Source: Anagrus nilaparvatae
Taxonomy: Eukaryota; Arthropoda; Insecta; Hymenoptera; Mymaridae
Direction of reading: 5' to 3'
Length of the DNA: 64,000 nt
Assembly: GCA_022575985.1 (NCBI GenBank)
Contig: JAKSXM010000272.1
Location: forward strand, 1,116,001-1,180,000
Under the pieces are notes generated by a model, which saw nothing but the letters and a program-made list of their open reading frames with translations, was not told the DNA's origin and did not search any database. Below, piece by piece: positions 24,384 through 35,010 of the stretch. Every line of letters begins with the position of its first letter. Position 1 is the first letter of the stretch. Both the position numbers and the translations under genes were made by a program.

Positions 24384-25212
24384 AAAACAACTCGGCTAAT
24401 TGGGACAATATGTTGCACTCCCTCGAGCAGGTATTCAGAGTTCCAGATTATCTGAGAAATATATAGGACCAGCAGAATACCTTGGATGAGGCCATGCGCC
24501 TTATCAATAGCTGAATGTCGGATCACGAACTCAGACTGGCAGTTCCGAAAACGGAGATTGTCCTTCTGACCCGGAGAAGGGTTGATACCATATTCGGCGT
24601 CAGCTTTGATGGAGGTAATCCCCTTATGATCCAGACCAAATCATCGTTCAAATATTTGGGAGTCTTCTAGATAAAAAGTTGATCTACAATTCCAGCAGGC
24701 CTGTGAAAAGGCTGGCCGGGTGACAAAGTCCATCTTGTCGCTGATTACGAACATCGGTGGTCCCAGATCAGGGAAGAGGACGCTGTTAATGACAACAGTC
24801 AACTCCATCTTGCTCTACGGTGCAGAGGTGAGGGCGGACAATATCCTCATAAAAAAGTACTACAAGAAACTAAAGGCAGTACGAAGGCAGGGGGCACTTC
24901 AAATCGCTTGCTCGTATAAGACTGTATCAGAGCCAGCGATCCAGGTAGTCGCTCGGGTGATTCCCATCGATCTGCTTGCCTTGAAAAGGCAGGCGATCTA
25001 TAAGCGCATGGAAGAAGAGCGTTACGTAGCTTTCGTTCGCGCTCGCTCCCGCACAATGGAATGTTGGCAGTATAGGTGGAATGATGACCCAAGGGGACGT
25101 TGGACGCACCGCCTCATCATCGACTTGGAAAGCTGGATGAACCGTGATCATGGGAAGGTAGACTTCTACTTCTACTCTTCCTCGTCCTACGAAAAAGGCT
25201 CCTTCTCTAAAG
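24384..25212 (+). pseudogene. Second R1-clade retrotransposon fragment
   Basis: Same family as 8787-10395, in the opposite orientation. It starts near motif A (TCGGCTAATTGGGAC), with an internal deletion that removes the YVDD region. It then runs through the thumb and C-terminal region (SILLYGAEVRADN, LKAVRRQGALQIACSYKTVSEPA, ESWMNRDHGKVDFY), where a 238-codon frame remains open from 24720. Family sequence stops at about 25165, and only the terminal 3' UTR block (AAAAAGGCTCCTTCTCT) follows, so the cysteine cluster and most of the UTR are deleted. Confidence 0.75.
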
Positions 25213-25214
25213 TA

Positions 25215-26178
25215 ATTATTGTAATTATTAAATTAAACAGTTGTTTTTTGTATTTATATCAATTAAATCAAAGTGTTGATTTTATTATTACAGGTCATTT
25301 TACCTCTCCCTTTTACCTCTCCCTCGTCAGCATTATAGTAAAATATCCGCGATATTTAGAATTAAAGCCATTCTCATGCATTCATATAGCTAGATATCAT
25401 GTCGCGTGCGTAGTATTTCGGATCCTTTTTTCTTAGTTCCCTCATGTAAATATGTCTATGGTATTAAATTAAATAATAGATGTAAATTCCGAGAGTGCGT
25501 AAATAGGAACATTATAGTTTCTTTAAAATTTACATAAAAGCCTATTCTCTAAATATCTCTGTAGCCTTGAACTTATCAAATCCCAAAAAAAATGTTGAGT
25601 TTTAGACTTTAGAACGTTGCGCAAGTACTAAATCAAAGTCTTAGAAACAAACAATTATAAATTAGTTTTTAATTTGTATAATTATTTTAAAAGAAAAAAT
25701 TTTAATTTAATATCAATTATTTTAAAATTATTAATTACTCAAAACCTATAATTTTCAATCATATATACAACTAGCATAATTGAGATAAAACTAACATAAT
25801 TTTTCGTGTCCCAGAACTGAAAAAGAAAAATTTGATTTTTACCAAAAATAGTAAAAATGAAATGTCTCCAAAAGTATGAAAACTTATTCGCAAAACTATA
25901 GCCTATGTTACAGCATATTTTATTTCTTTATTTTGACATCGATTTCGTGTCAATTGTTTTGGTGATTTTTTGAGTCATTATGGTACAGACCGACAGACAG
26001 ACAGACAAATAAATTCAAATATATATAGTTTTAAGATATGAAATATCATTCATCTTAATAATTTTTCGATCATGTTATTTTTTTCGTATGAACATTTAAA
26101 TAAAGATATACTTATAATTATATAATGCAATCCTAAAGAAGAATATATTGAAAATGTCAACTAAAAATAAAAGCGTGT
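25215..26178. other. AT-rich DNA without recognised gene
   Basis: Contains a short GACA microsatellite (about 25990-26008). Nothing else supported. Confidence 0.5.
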
Positions 26179-26183
26179 ATTAC

Positions 26184-26361
26184 TGAAGTAGAAGGGTGAT
26201 GGTAAATGAAAGGAGACTTAGTTTATGTTTCAATAATATATGATTTATTGAGAGAAATGCTTACAAGTCTGCATCTTGGCGGACACTGAGGACCGTATAT
26301 ACTTATAAAGTAGGGAGAGCGCTCAACACACACACACGAATATATACATATTTACACGACA
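26184..26361 (-). repeat. 3' LTR of the BEL/Pao element
   Basis: 178 bp, reading TGTCGTG...CTTCA on the minus strand. One mismatch to the 5' LTR (GAGAAATGC here, GAGAGATGC there). Confidence 0.95.
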
Positions 26362-26376
26362 TTTTCCACCCACCAC
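26362..26376 (-). other. Polypurine tract
   Basis: On the minus strand GTGGTGGGTGGAAAA directly abuts the 3' LTR, the expected plus-strand primer position. Confidence 0.7.
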
Positions 26377-26764
26377 AATTTATTTAATAAATTGTAAAAA
26401 AAAAAGAGTGTGAAAACACACATTAAAAAAGCTATTTGGCTAAATTAAAGAAAAATTTGTGGTAAGCAGAATCACATAAAATTCCATTATACATAATGGT
26501 AAAAAATCAAAATTATAATCATTTTTTAATTATAATATCTAGTTTACAATAGTAAAAAAAAATTAATATAAACTAAAATTTAAAAAATCTTTCATTTTAT
26601 AATATTAGACTTAAACGCAATAAATAAATAAATAAATAATTCATAAAAAACAATATATATACAATTAATAATTAATTTAGAAATTTTGATTAGTAATATA
26701 AAAAAAACATATATACAAAAAATTCATTATTTTAGTAAATTTATTGAACTTTTAGTTCATGAGG

Positions 26765-29700
26765 TTACAAATTATCATTTTCCTCATTATTCAATGTATT
26801 TAATAAAATTAGTTTATGAATTGGACGCTTTAAAATTGTCGACCCCACTTTGAGTTCCACCACTCTGACTAAACCATCAGGGCCCTTGAAAACCTTGACG
26901 ACCTTAGCCAATGGCCATTTAGAGGGTGGCATTGTCTCATCCGAGATCAACACTACGTCATCAACATCAATATTCTTTTTCTTAAGCAACCATTTTTGGC
27001 GCTCTTGTAAAGTTTGCAAGTACTCAGTTGACCAACAGCGCCACCAACTCTGGAGCATTTGTTGTATCAACTTGTATCTTTCAGTTGGGGGAATTTTTAA
27101 ATTCTCATAATTTGGTTCAGGCAGAATGTATGACTCTGATTGTGTCAGCAATAGGGAGGGTGATAAAAACAAATTATCTGAAGGATCATCGGTTAGAGGG
27201 ACCAATGGCCTCGAATTAAGGCAAGCTTCAATTTGCTTAAGCAATGTATACATTTCCTCAAAGGTTAGTTGGCGATTTCCAACTACTCTTCGGATATGGT
27301 GTTTCACCGACTTTACAGCCGCTTCCCAGATTCCGCCAAAATGAGGAGCTCCTGGGGAGTTAAATTTCCAGGTAGTACCTTCATTTGCCAAAGAACCCAC
27401 AAGTTCATGCATGTATTCAGAAGAGGCATCATACATTTCCTTGAGGATTTTATTAGCCCCAACAAAGGTAGTTCCCTGGTCACTTATCAACTCAGAACAT
27501 TGTCCTCTTGTTGACGTGAACCTCCGGAAAGCAGCAATAAAGTCCTGACTTGAATACCCAGAAACTAATTCGAGATGCACCGCTTTAGTGTTCATGCATA
27601 CAAAAACGGCAATGTATGATTTATATAATGTTTTATGCGCCCCACGACCTCTAAACCTTATTGTCTCAAAAGGACCCGCATAATCTACTCCACTTATTCT
27701 AAACGGTTTATCAGGTTTTGTTATTCTACAAGCGGGTAGAATTCCCATTTTTTGTGTTAATGTGTTTGAGTTGTACCTTATGCATGTGTTACATTTATGA
27801 ATTCGACTTCTAACTAAATTTCTTGCTTTAATAATCCAAAACTCTTGCCTTAAGGAAGAGAGTGTTAAGCGAACACCTCCATGCAGAGTTGTTTCATGAA
27901 TATAATCTACTAGAAGTTTAGAGAATGTGCATTTGCTTGGAAGAATCCATGGATGTTTTTGATCATAGTCAAGAAGTGCAAAATGAATTCGACCACCTAA
28001 CCTGAGTAGGTTTTGATCAAAGAATGGATCTAAACGTCTCAAATTTAAATCATTTAATTTTTGATTACTTTTAAGCAAATTAATGTCTGCAGAAAAATAG
28101 CTAGCTTGAACTAGGTAAATCCAAGTCATTCTCGCTCTAACTAATTCAGGCACAGAAACTAATTCATAGAATCCTCTATAATATTTTACCTTGAACCATT
28201 GGCTATTCAATAGGCAAGACTTTTGTTTCAATTTGATTTTACTTTTAGTATAAATTTTATCAATAAACCTAAGCACATAAGCTGTGATTCTTAAGAGTTT
28301 TAGCAAAGAAGAATATTTATCGACCAAATTCCATATAACTATTTCAGATTTTTTATTTGAAGAGGTAACATGACAATCAACATTTAGTAAATTTACTGAT
28401 TTACTTAAAATGCTATTGTCAAGATTTATTGGTTCTTTAACCATTACTCCCCCTTCCCACCAAAGAGAAAAATCCTCTAATTGGTCTGGAGGTAAACCTC
28501 TGGAAATACAATCAGCTGGGTTATGTTTAGATTTAACGTGGCACCAAAACGCCTCCGGAAGCAAAGTATGTATAGCAGAGCAACGATGCTTAACAAACCT
28601 TTCCCATTTAGAAGGGTGTTCGTTTAACCAATACAATACGTCAGTTGAATCGGTATGTAAATATATTTTAACAGAATCTAATTTTAACGCTCTTAATACT
28701 TTTACTGTTAATTTAACTAATAAATGGGCGGTATTTAACTCTAATTTGGGTATCGTTAGAATTGGTTTAATGGGTGCTACTTTTGATTTAGCTTGAATCA
28801 GATGAATATAACTCTTATTATTATGTGTAATTTTTAAATAAGTGCAAGCACCATAAGCAAGTTCAGATGCATCAGCAAACCCGTAGAGTTCATACTTTGC
28901 TTCAGGTACGTATTTGAGCCATCTTTTAATTTTTATAGTTTTAATTTTATTTAAAGTGGAGTACCAATCTTTGAACTCATCTCGCAAGGAGACAGGTAAT
29001 TTAGTATCCCAATCAAGTTTAGGGTTCTTTTCCCTCCATAGTTTTTGTAAAAAGATTTTAGCTGTAATTACTACTGGCGCAAGCCAGCCAAGGGGGTCGA
29101 ATAATTTAGCAATTGACGAAAGTACCTGTCTTCTTGTGAGATCAGTCTTCAAATTGTCTAAAGAAAAATCGAAAGTGCAGTGATCGGTGTTTGGACACCA
29201 ATTTAAACCTAATAAGTTAAAGCAAGAATTAGACAATTTAACTTCTGCACGAATTGATACTGGAAAATCTAGCAACTCTGGCGTATTCGCCATCCACTTA
29301 TGCAAGGAAAAGCCACCCACCTTGCAAATTTGTATCAGATCCGCCTGTTTTTGCAATGCTTCAGCAAGTGAATGACCACCCGATAATGTGTCATCCATAT
29401 ATGTTTCTTTAGTTAAAATATCGACAGCCAGTGGAAAACGGTGACCTTCGTCCAACGCTAACTGTCTTATTAACCGATTTGCAAGGTAGGGACTGCTAAT
29501 CATCCCATAAGTGACGGTTTTGAGTGACCAAGATTGCAACTCTTCAGAGTCACTGTAACGCCATAAAATTTGCTGATATTTTCTATCATTAGGATGAACT
29601 AATATTTGCCTGAACATATGTTCAATATCAGAGACAAAAACAAATTTATATTTCATCCAGTTAATAAGCAGTTCAGCTAAGTCTGGAAGCAAATTTTCAC

Positions 29701-30715
29701 CGCAATGCAATAAGTCATTAATTGATATTTTATCATAGTCCTTAGCTGAACCGTTAAAAACCGAACGAAATTTCCGATTTTGACCTAATATGCCATGATG
29801 TGGCAAGAAATAATGCAATAAAAATGATAAAATAGCATCAGAGGGTTCCATATGACCTAATGTTTCATAATCTTTCATAAATTTGTGGTAAGCCTGAGCA
29901 AATTCAGGGTTACTTTTAAATCTTGCTTCCATCTTATCGAAAACTCTCTTTGCATGCTGAAAGGAGCCGTTGAATTTCAATGTTTTTGAATCTAGATTTT
30001 TGAATGGCAAGCGAACAATGTAACGACCATCTGAGTCTCGAGAATGTGTATTGACAAAATAATCCTCACATGCCCGCTCATCTGGAGTTAATAGGGCTCG
30101 AGGAGAAATTGATATTTCTTCCTGTTGCCAGAATTTCTCTAAATTAAATGAGATATCAGAAATTTCACGAAGATCAGCTATTAAAACACAAGAATTAGAA
30201 CCCTTACCCGGATTTCCTGAAATTATCCAACCTAAATTTGAATTTGTAGCAATGGGTTCATATTCTTTGCCTTTTTCAATTCCATCTTTAACTAGCAAAG
30301 CATGGCAAGTAGTGCTTAGCAGTATATCAATTCGACCTCTTTTAGCAAATAAAGGGTCAGCAAGCTGTAAGTTTTTTAGGTGAGCAAAATTTTGAGCTTT
30401 AATATCCAACTTGGGTGAGTAAGAAGAAATAGTAGGTGTAATAAAAGCTTCCACATTCAGCACATAATCCGAATAAAAATGAGGTTTTACATCAAAGTTT
30501 ACCATATAAGAGCATATTAAGTCAGTTTTACCACCTATACCTGAAACTGGTAATTGCGCTTTGTGTTTTTTAAGATGTAACTTTTTACATAACGATGTAG
30601 TAATAAATGACGCTTGAGAACATTGATCGATCAACGCTTTCGCTAATATCTCAAGCCCATCATTTGAACACACTTTTACAACAGCCGTTGCTAAAAGTGG
30701 TTGGGTATTTAATTG
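26765..30715 (-). CDS. pol: BEL/Pao Pol polyprotein (protease, RT, RNase H, integrase)
   Basis: The frame runs without a break from the TGA at 30716-30718 to the stop at 26765; its first ATG is at 30673, giving 1302 codons. Domains by approximate residue from that ATG: aspartic protease with ALIDQCSQASF (D16); reverse transcriptase with FVSDIEHMFRQI (about 346) and the YMDD catalytic box (about 424); RNase H with GFADASELAYGACTY (about 598) and HTDSTDVLYWL; integrase HHCC zinc finger ending CNTC (about 930-965); and integrase catalytic D, D and E in VDYAGPF (about 993), SDQGTTF (about 1066) and GGIWEAAV (about 1115). All catalytic residues I can check are intact. It probably is made as a Gag-Pol fusion by readthrough of the upstream TGA, because the frame is continuous with the zinc knuckles. 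Confidence 0.95.
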   Translation of the reverse strand, partial: QLNTQPLLATAVVKVCSNDGLEILAKALIDQCSQASFITTSLCKKLHLKKHKAQLPVSGIGGKTDLICSYMVNFDVKPHFYSDYVLNVEAFITPTISSYSPKLDIKAQNFAHLKNLQLADPLFAKRGRIDILLSTTCHALLVKDGIEKGKEYEPIATNSNLGWIISGNPGKGSNSCVLIADLREISDISFNLEKFWQQEEISISPRALLTPDERACEDYFVNTHSRDSDGRYIVRLPFKNLDSKTLKFNGSFQHAKRVFDKMEARFKSNPEFAQAYHKFMKDYETLGHMEPSDAILSFLLHYFLPHHGILGQNRKFRSVFNGSAKDYDKISINDLLHCGENLLPDLAELLINWMKYKFVFVSDIEHMFRQILVHPNDRKYQQILWRYSDSEELQSWSLKTVTYGMISSPYLANRLIRQLALDEGHRFPLAVDILTKETYMDDTLSGGHSLAEALQKQADLIQICKVGGFSLHKWMANTPELLDFPVSIRAEVKLSNSCFNLLGLNWCPNTDHCTFDFSLDNLKTDLTRRQVLSSIAKLFDPLGWLAPVVITAKIFLQKLWREKNPKLDWDTKLPVSLRDEFKDWYSTLNKIKTIKIKRWLKYVPEAKYELYGFADASELAYGACTYLKITHNNKSYIHLIQAKSKVAPIKPILTIPKLELNTAHLLVKLTVKVLRALKLDSVKIYLHTDSTDVLYWLNEHPSKWERFVKHRCSAIHTLLPEAFWCHVKSKHNPADCISRGLPPDQLEDFSLWWEGGVMVKEPINLDNSILSKSVNLLNVDCHVTSSNKKSEIVIWNLVDKYSSLLKLLRITAYVLRFIDKIYTKSKIKLKQKSCLLNSQWFKVKYYRGFYELVSVPELVRARMTWIYLVQASYFSADINLLKSNQKLNDLNLRRLDPFFDQNLLRLGGRIHFALLDYDQKHPWILPSKCTFSKLLVDYIHETTLHGGVRLTLSSLRQEFWIIKARNLVRSRIHKCNTCIRYNSNTLTQKMGILPACRITKPDKPFRISGVDYAGPFETIRFRGRGAHKTLYKSYIAVFVCMNTKAVHLELVSGYSSQDFIAAFRRFTSTRGQCSELISDQGTTFVGANKILKEMYDASSEYMHELVGSLANEGTTWKFNSPGAPHFGGIWEAAVKSVKHHIRRVVGNRQLTFEEMYTLLKQIEACLNSRPLVPLTDDPSDNLFLSPSLLLTQSESYILPEPNYENLKIPPTERYKLIQQMLQSWWRCWSTEYLQTLQERQKWLLKKKNIDVDDVVLISDETMPPSKWPLAKVVKVFKGPDGLVRVVELKVGSTILKRPIHKLILLNTLNNEENDNL

Positions 30716-30718
30716 TCA
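30710..30718 (-). promoter_or_regulatory. Candidate readthrough stop: TGA followed by CAATTA
   Basis: On the minus strand an in-frame TGA is followed by CAA TTA, which fits the stop-CAR-YYA context known from tobamoviral readthrough (established knowledge). The frame before it carries the zinc knuckles and the frame after it the protease. The old copy has the same TGA CAA TTA at 15974-15982, with flanking codons for N-S and Q-L in both copies. Confidence 0.65.
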
Positions 30719-31205
30719 TGAATTTGTAGATAACGCCTGTGCTTCAGCAGAAACTGTTTCTTTATGTGCATTATTTGCATTATTATGTGTTTCACTGTTA
30801 TTATTTTTCTTATACCCTTTAATGTGTAGAGTAGTGTGGTGCTTCTGTTTGCAAGTATTACACCGTTTTGTCGATTTGCAATCCGCAATGAAATGTGTAC
30901 CTAGGCAATTAAAACATCTCTTATTTTTTAAGACTATTTCTTCCCTTTGTTTGGGTGTTTTATTTTTATATTCATTACAAAATAAGAAAAAATGATTGGA
31001 ATTGCAAATAACACATTCATTTGAATTATTTCTAGACTTTGAATTTTGCTTGGAATGATTATTGACATTAGTATTGAGGACTTTTGCAGAATTATTTGAA
31101 TTATTGTAATTTCTATTTTTGCTAGTATCAAAAAATTGTTTATTAGTATTGCTACTACTTGCCTCTTCAATAGACTCTAATATACTAACTTGATTTTCTA
31201 TAAAA
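30719..31205 (-). CDS. gag: BEL/Pao Gag C-terminal part with three zinc knuckles
   Basis: In the pol frame upstream of the TGA, three cysteine-histidine clusters follow each other: C-X2-C-X3-H-X4-C (CVICNSNHFFLFC), the same spacing in CFNCLGTHFIADC, and CNTCKQKHHTTLH with H in the last position. They are preceded by an asparagine/serine-rich linker and bind nucleic acid in relatives. The junction with the main Gag frame at about 31206 needs a +1 shift. This could be an inactivating one-base insertion or a programmed shift. Confidence 0.8.
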
Positions 31206-32117
31206 TCAATTTAATTTCTTTAGTGAAGTGGGCTCATTAATAGCTTTCGCAGAAATAGTCTCATTTTGATCTGTTTCATTGACTGGTGTTGGTAGAATAT
31301 TGCAATGTGTGCTATAATATATTTCCCACTGTCTTCGAGTATCAGTGTCAAGTAAATTTAAAATATGAAAGACCAAGAGATCATCCCACGATTCTATTGG
31401 TCTACCCAAACCCTTTAAAGCAGACAGTGGTGTTGTGATTCCTGAAAGTACTTTTTTAAGTTCAGAAGCCGATGATTTGGAGATAGGCCTAAGGGAGTAT
31501 AGATTTGCTATATGTGCATGAACTAATCTTTTTTTAACCTCGTACCTCTCCTTAAGCTTATCCCAAACCACTTGAAAGTTAGCATCAGTCGGCTGATATG
31601 AAGCAGCTATCTTGGCTGCATCGCCCTCTAATACTGATATCAGCTGATGAAACTTTGCCACGTTTGAATAATTTTTTCTATTGATCACCGACGAAACAAA
31701 CATATCGCGAAATGACTCCCACGCGGTGTAATCTCCACTAAAATGAGGAATATTTAGAAGAGGGAGCCTTTCATTTTCTAATGTAACTATTTGAGGTCTA
31801 GGTAAAGGTTGATCAATATGATTAGTGGTTGGGTTGCTATCTAAAAACGTTTGAAATTTAGACATATTTTGAAGAAAAAGTTCCTCTACTTGTATAAAGT
31901 GATCTTCCTTTATATAAGGTTGATCTTGAAGGGCAGGGTAGTCTCTGTGGCCAATAATCAACAAGTTATTTTGGTCGTAAGTTGACCAAATTCTTTCTAA
32001 ATTTTGCATCCCAACTTTGCAGTCAGAGACTGTATTTATGCCTGCAGCTTCAAAGTTTGCAAAAGAATTTACTATTCTAGGACGGATTGTAGCTTGCTCC
32101 AAAATTATAGACGCCAT
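31206..32117 (-). CDS. gag: BEL/Pao Gag, main part
   Basis: 303 codons from ATG at 32115-32117 (MASIILEQATIRPR) to TGA at 31206-31208. It has the layout of the Gag-like domain of insect BEL/Pao elements: N-terminal helical region, then IPHFSGDYTAWESFRDMF, HQLISVLEGDAA and WDKLKERYEVKKRLV, and a C-terminal ESWDDLLVFHILNLLDTDTR block. It forms the particle that packages the RNA. The start fits because it is the first ATG after the long leader and begins the conserved region. The frame ends a few codons before the zinc-knuckle part. Confidence 0.9.
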   Translation of the reverse strand: MASIILEQATIRPRIVNSFANFEAAGINTVSDCKVGMQNLERIWSTYDQNNLLIIGHRDYPALQDQPYIKEDHFIQVEELFLQNMSKFQTFLDSNPTTNHIDQPLPRPQIVTLENERLPLLNIPHFSGDYTAWESFRDMFVSSVINRKNYSNVAKFHQLISVLEGDAAKIAASYQPTDANFQVVWDKLKERYEVKKRLVHAHIANLYSLRPISKSSASELKKVLSGITTPLSALKGLGRPIESWDDLLVFHILNLLDTDTRRQWEIYYSTHCNILPTPVNETDQNETISAKAINEPTSLKKLN

Positions 32118-34637
32118 TGTTCAACAAATCAATGTAGTGAACAAATATTCAGAGATATATAAACTTATTAGAAGTTAAATGCTTTGAATGCTTTAAATAA
32201 TTGTAGTAAGAAAGTAAATTTAATATATTAGTAGTACCAAATTTAAAAATTAAGTATTTTATACATAATAACTGTAATTTAAGGTTAATTATATTGTTCA
32301 ATTAATTAAGATTAATGATTAATTAATTAGGATAAATAGTTTTGTATAATTTTCATAAAAAGTTACCAATAGGCAGCATAATAGCATTATATCTCAAATA
32401 GTACAATATTAATTATTAATATTGACATTCAAGAAAAACCAAGCACAGATAAACAATAATGTTAATTTAAAGTAAGAATAATAAGTAATATACTTGACCT
32501 TTAAGTAAATTAAAGGAAAGATATTAAACAATTAGATAATTTAGATAACAATAATTAGATAAAAATAATTAATTAGAATTATTAACTGGTTAATTGAACA
32601 ATAATGTTAATTTAATATATAAATAATGATTGATAATTAATTAATATTATTATTTTTTTTAATAATATAAAAGCAATTTGAATAATTATTGATAGACATA
32701 ATGTTTGATAGACATAAATGTTACAGCAAAGACTCCTAATGATAAAGCAAAAAATTAAATAGATTCTTAAGACAAATATAGCATTTAACTTCCATAAGTT
32801 GTAGACAATACGCAATATTTAAATAATTATCAAAAGAGACAGAAGGTATAATATTACAAATGTATGAATATATATAATCTAATCAAAATTAAACAATACA
32901 ATATTTTGAAATAGGTTTTAAAAATTTAATTAAAAATTAAAACCTAATTGGATGTTTGATAACGCAGTATTCCCCCAGGATGAGTCAATGTCTCCTAGTG
33001 TTGTGCAATGTGTGGCCAGAAACCGGGCAAAATATCATCAAGGTCTGCAAAGCCTGAAGTCCACCAGAGCAGCTTAATCAGAGAGGATCGACAGCTTCCA
33101 GCTCCAAGATTCACCCAACATAATATCTATGGAACATCAGAAATAATTAGTTTTATTGAACAATTTAGAAAATAATAAATTGTTAGTATGTTACTAATTT
33201 GCAAAACTATTAATCATTTAAAATTTGCAATTTTAAGTTAAATTAATTAAAATATTGAAAATTATTGAAAAGAGTTTAAAGTTAATAAAATATTTGAATT
33301 TTAATTTAATTGAAAATTAATAAAAGATTTTAAAGTTAATAAAATATTTGAATTTAATTTAACATAAATCAAGTTTATTATTTTGTTCACACATACATAC
33401 ATGAGCAGCTCCCTATATTGGTTTAATAAAAATAGCAGTTTTTTTTTTTTTTGATAATATAAGTTAAATTTAATAAAAGCTATTGATTAATAAAAGTTAA
33501 TAATAATAAAGTTAATTTTTTTTGCATAATTTTACTTTAATTGAGTAATTGAATTTCAAAATTTTACAAACAAAAGTAAAAAAAAAAATTTTAATAAATA
33601 ATAGCACAATAATATAATACAACAATACTTGTAAATTTCGTATACGTTTACCAGTATTTTAATTTTTCATTAACAATTTTCTTAAAAAAAAATTAAATGC
33701 ATATACAAAATAACTTATCTTTTTATTTCTCTTGTTGCGTCGTTACCATGGAGACGATCATGTATACTCTTGTTATTGTTCTGCTGCTCAATTTCATGCG
33801 CCGCAAGTTCGCGCTGATTTTCCCCTTTATGAAATTCACTTGAAGAAGGATTGCGCGCGCCGAGCCGATCCAGCAGATGCCAATGAACCCGTTGTCGGTC
33901 GGTTACCAAGTCCCTCGTTTTTATATAACGAACTGTGTGCGCCGTTGTATTAAAATGGCCGTTCTTCTTTTTGGTCTGCAAAATTTTGAGGGGTGGTTGT
34001 AAAACGCGCCAATTTTTACTTGAATGACGTCACTTTGACAATATCCTTGAGAAATAAATTTTCTTGACACCCAATTTTTCTTGGAAAAATTTTCTTCTAA
34101 TTGATGTTGATTTATTTTTTATTATTAATTTTTTTGCGAATTCTATTTTGGCCCAATCAAATTTGATGTCATCTCAATAATTTGCTGCTATTTTTATTTC
34201 GATGATGCTTCACTCCTTTTTATCAAATTTTTGAAAATTTTATAAAGTCCAGCAAATAATAGCAAAAAATGAATTTTTTTTTTTTTAAATATTAGCAAGT
34301 AATATTAATGTCTGTGTGCCCGCATTTTTTTGCTTTAACACATGCTCCGAAAAAATTTCCTCACTCCTTTTTCTTCTTAATATAAATTTTAACACAGCAC
34401 AAAAGAATGTGAAGTAAATTTCACAAATTCTTTCGATTTTAAATAAGTAAATTTTAACTTTTTTTTAAATAATTAATCACTTTTATATTCACGCACCGTT
34501 CAAAAGTGCGGCATTACATCACGTTTTTTTTGAATAGAAACCGTTGATGTCACATGGCTCGCATTTATACACTTTTTGCAAATATTGTTTTTTAGTGTTA
34601 CTTCTATTTTTCACTTATGCACTTTTGTAGGTTCTTA
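32118..34637 (-). other. Long leader of the BEL/Pao element
   Basis: 2.5 kb between PBS and gag, AT-rich apart from a more GC-rich patch at 33715-33960 and another at 32960-33130. No conserved protein is recognised; open frames there overlap on opposite strands. It could hold a leader intron or packaging signals (inference). Confidence 0.5.
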
Positions 34638-34652
34638 GACTAAGGGATGCCA
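34638..34652 (-). other. Candidate primer-binding site
   Basis: Three bases inside the 5' LTR the minus strand reads TGGCATCCCTTAGTC. TGG complements the CCA end of a tRNA. The first nine bases recur beside two other LTRs in this window (11082 and 14103). I do not name the tRNA. Confidence 0.55.
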
Positions 34653-34655
34653 TAA

Positions 34656-34833
34656 TGAAGTAGAAGGGTGATGGTAAATGAAAGGAGACTTAGTTTATGT
34701 TTCAATAATATATGATTTATTGAGAGAGATGCTTACAAGTCTGCATCTTGGCGGACACTGAGGACCGTATATACTTATAAAGTAGGGAGAGCGCTCAACA
34801 CACACACACGAATATATACATATTTACACGACA
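34656..34833 (-). repeat. 5' LTR of the BEL/Pao element
   Basis: 178 bp, one mismatch to 26184-26361; followed on the plus strand by the ATTAC duplication. Confidence 0.95.
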
Positions 34834-35010
34834 ATTACCCTGAATAATTTTATCTTATTTTAAAGCTATTTTAAAAGATCAAGCTTCAGCAAACATAATA
34901 ATAGCTTTTTAGTAATATTTATAATATTTTTCATCAATTTATAATGATATAAATTTATTTATTTATTGGCTAGCTTAAAATTAACTTATACTTAATTTAT
35001 TATTTTCCAG

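Larger units (their letters stand above)
26184..34833 (-). mobile_element. Young, nearly complete BEL/Pao LTR retrotransposon (8650 bp)
   Basis: Two 178-bp LTRs (26184-26361 and 34656-34833) differ at one position by eye. The element is bounded by the 5-bp duplication ATTAC (26179-26183 and 34834-34838), the usual BEL/Pao target length. On the minus strand the order is LTR, PBS, a 2.5-kb leader, gag, zinc knuckles, a TGA, pol, PPT, LTR. Near-identical LTRs mean recent insertion. One frameshift at the end of the main gag frame is the only visible damage. It lies upstream of, and antisense to, the LRR-gene terminal exon at 35011. Confidence 0.95.

Noticed and set aside
33715..33981. Overlapping ORFs on both strands in the BEL leader
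   Set aside because: Mutually overlapping, no similarity to Gag/Pol/Env, most likely open because the patch is GC-rich.
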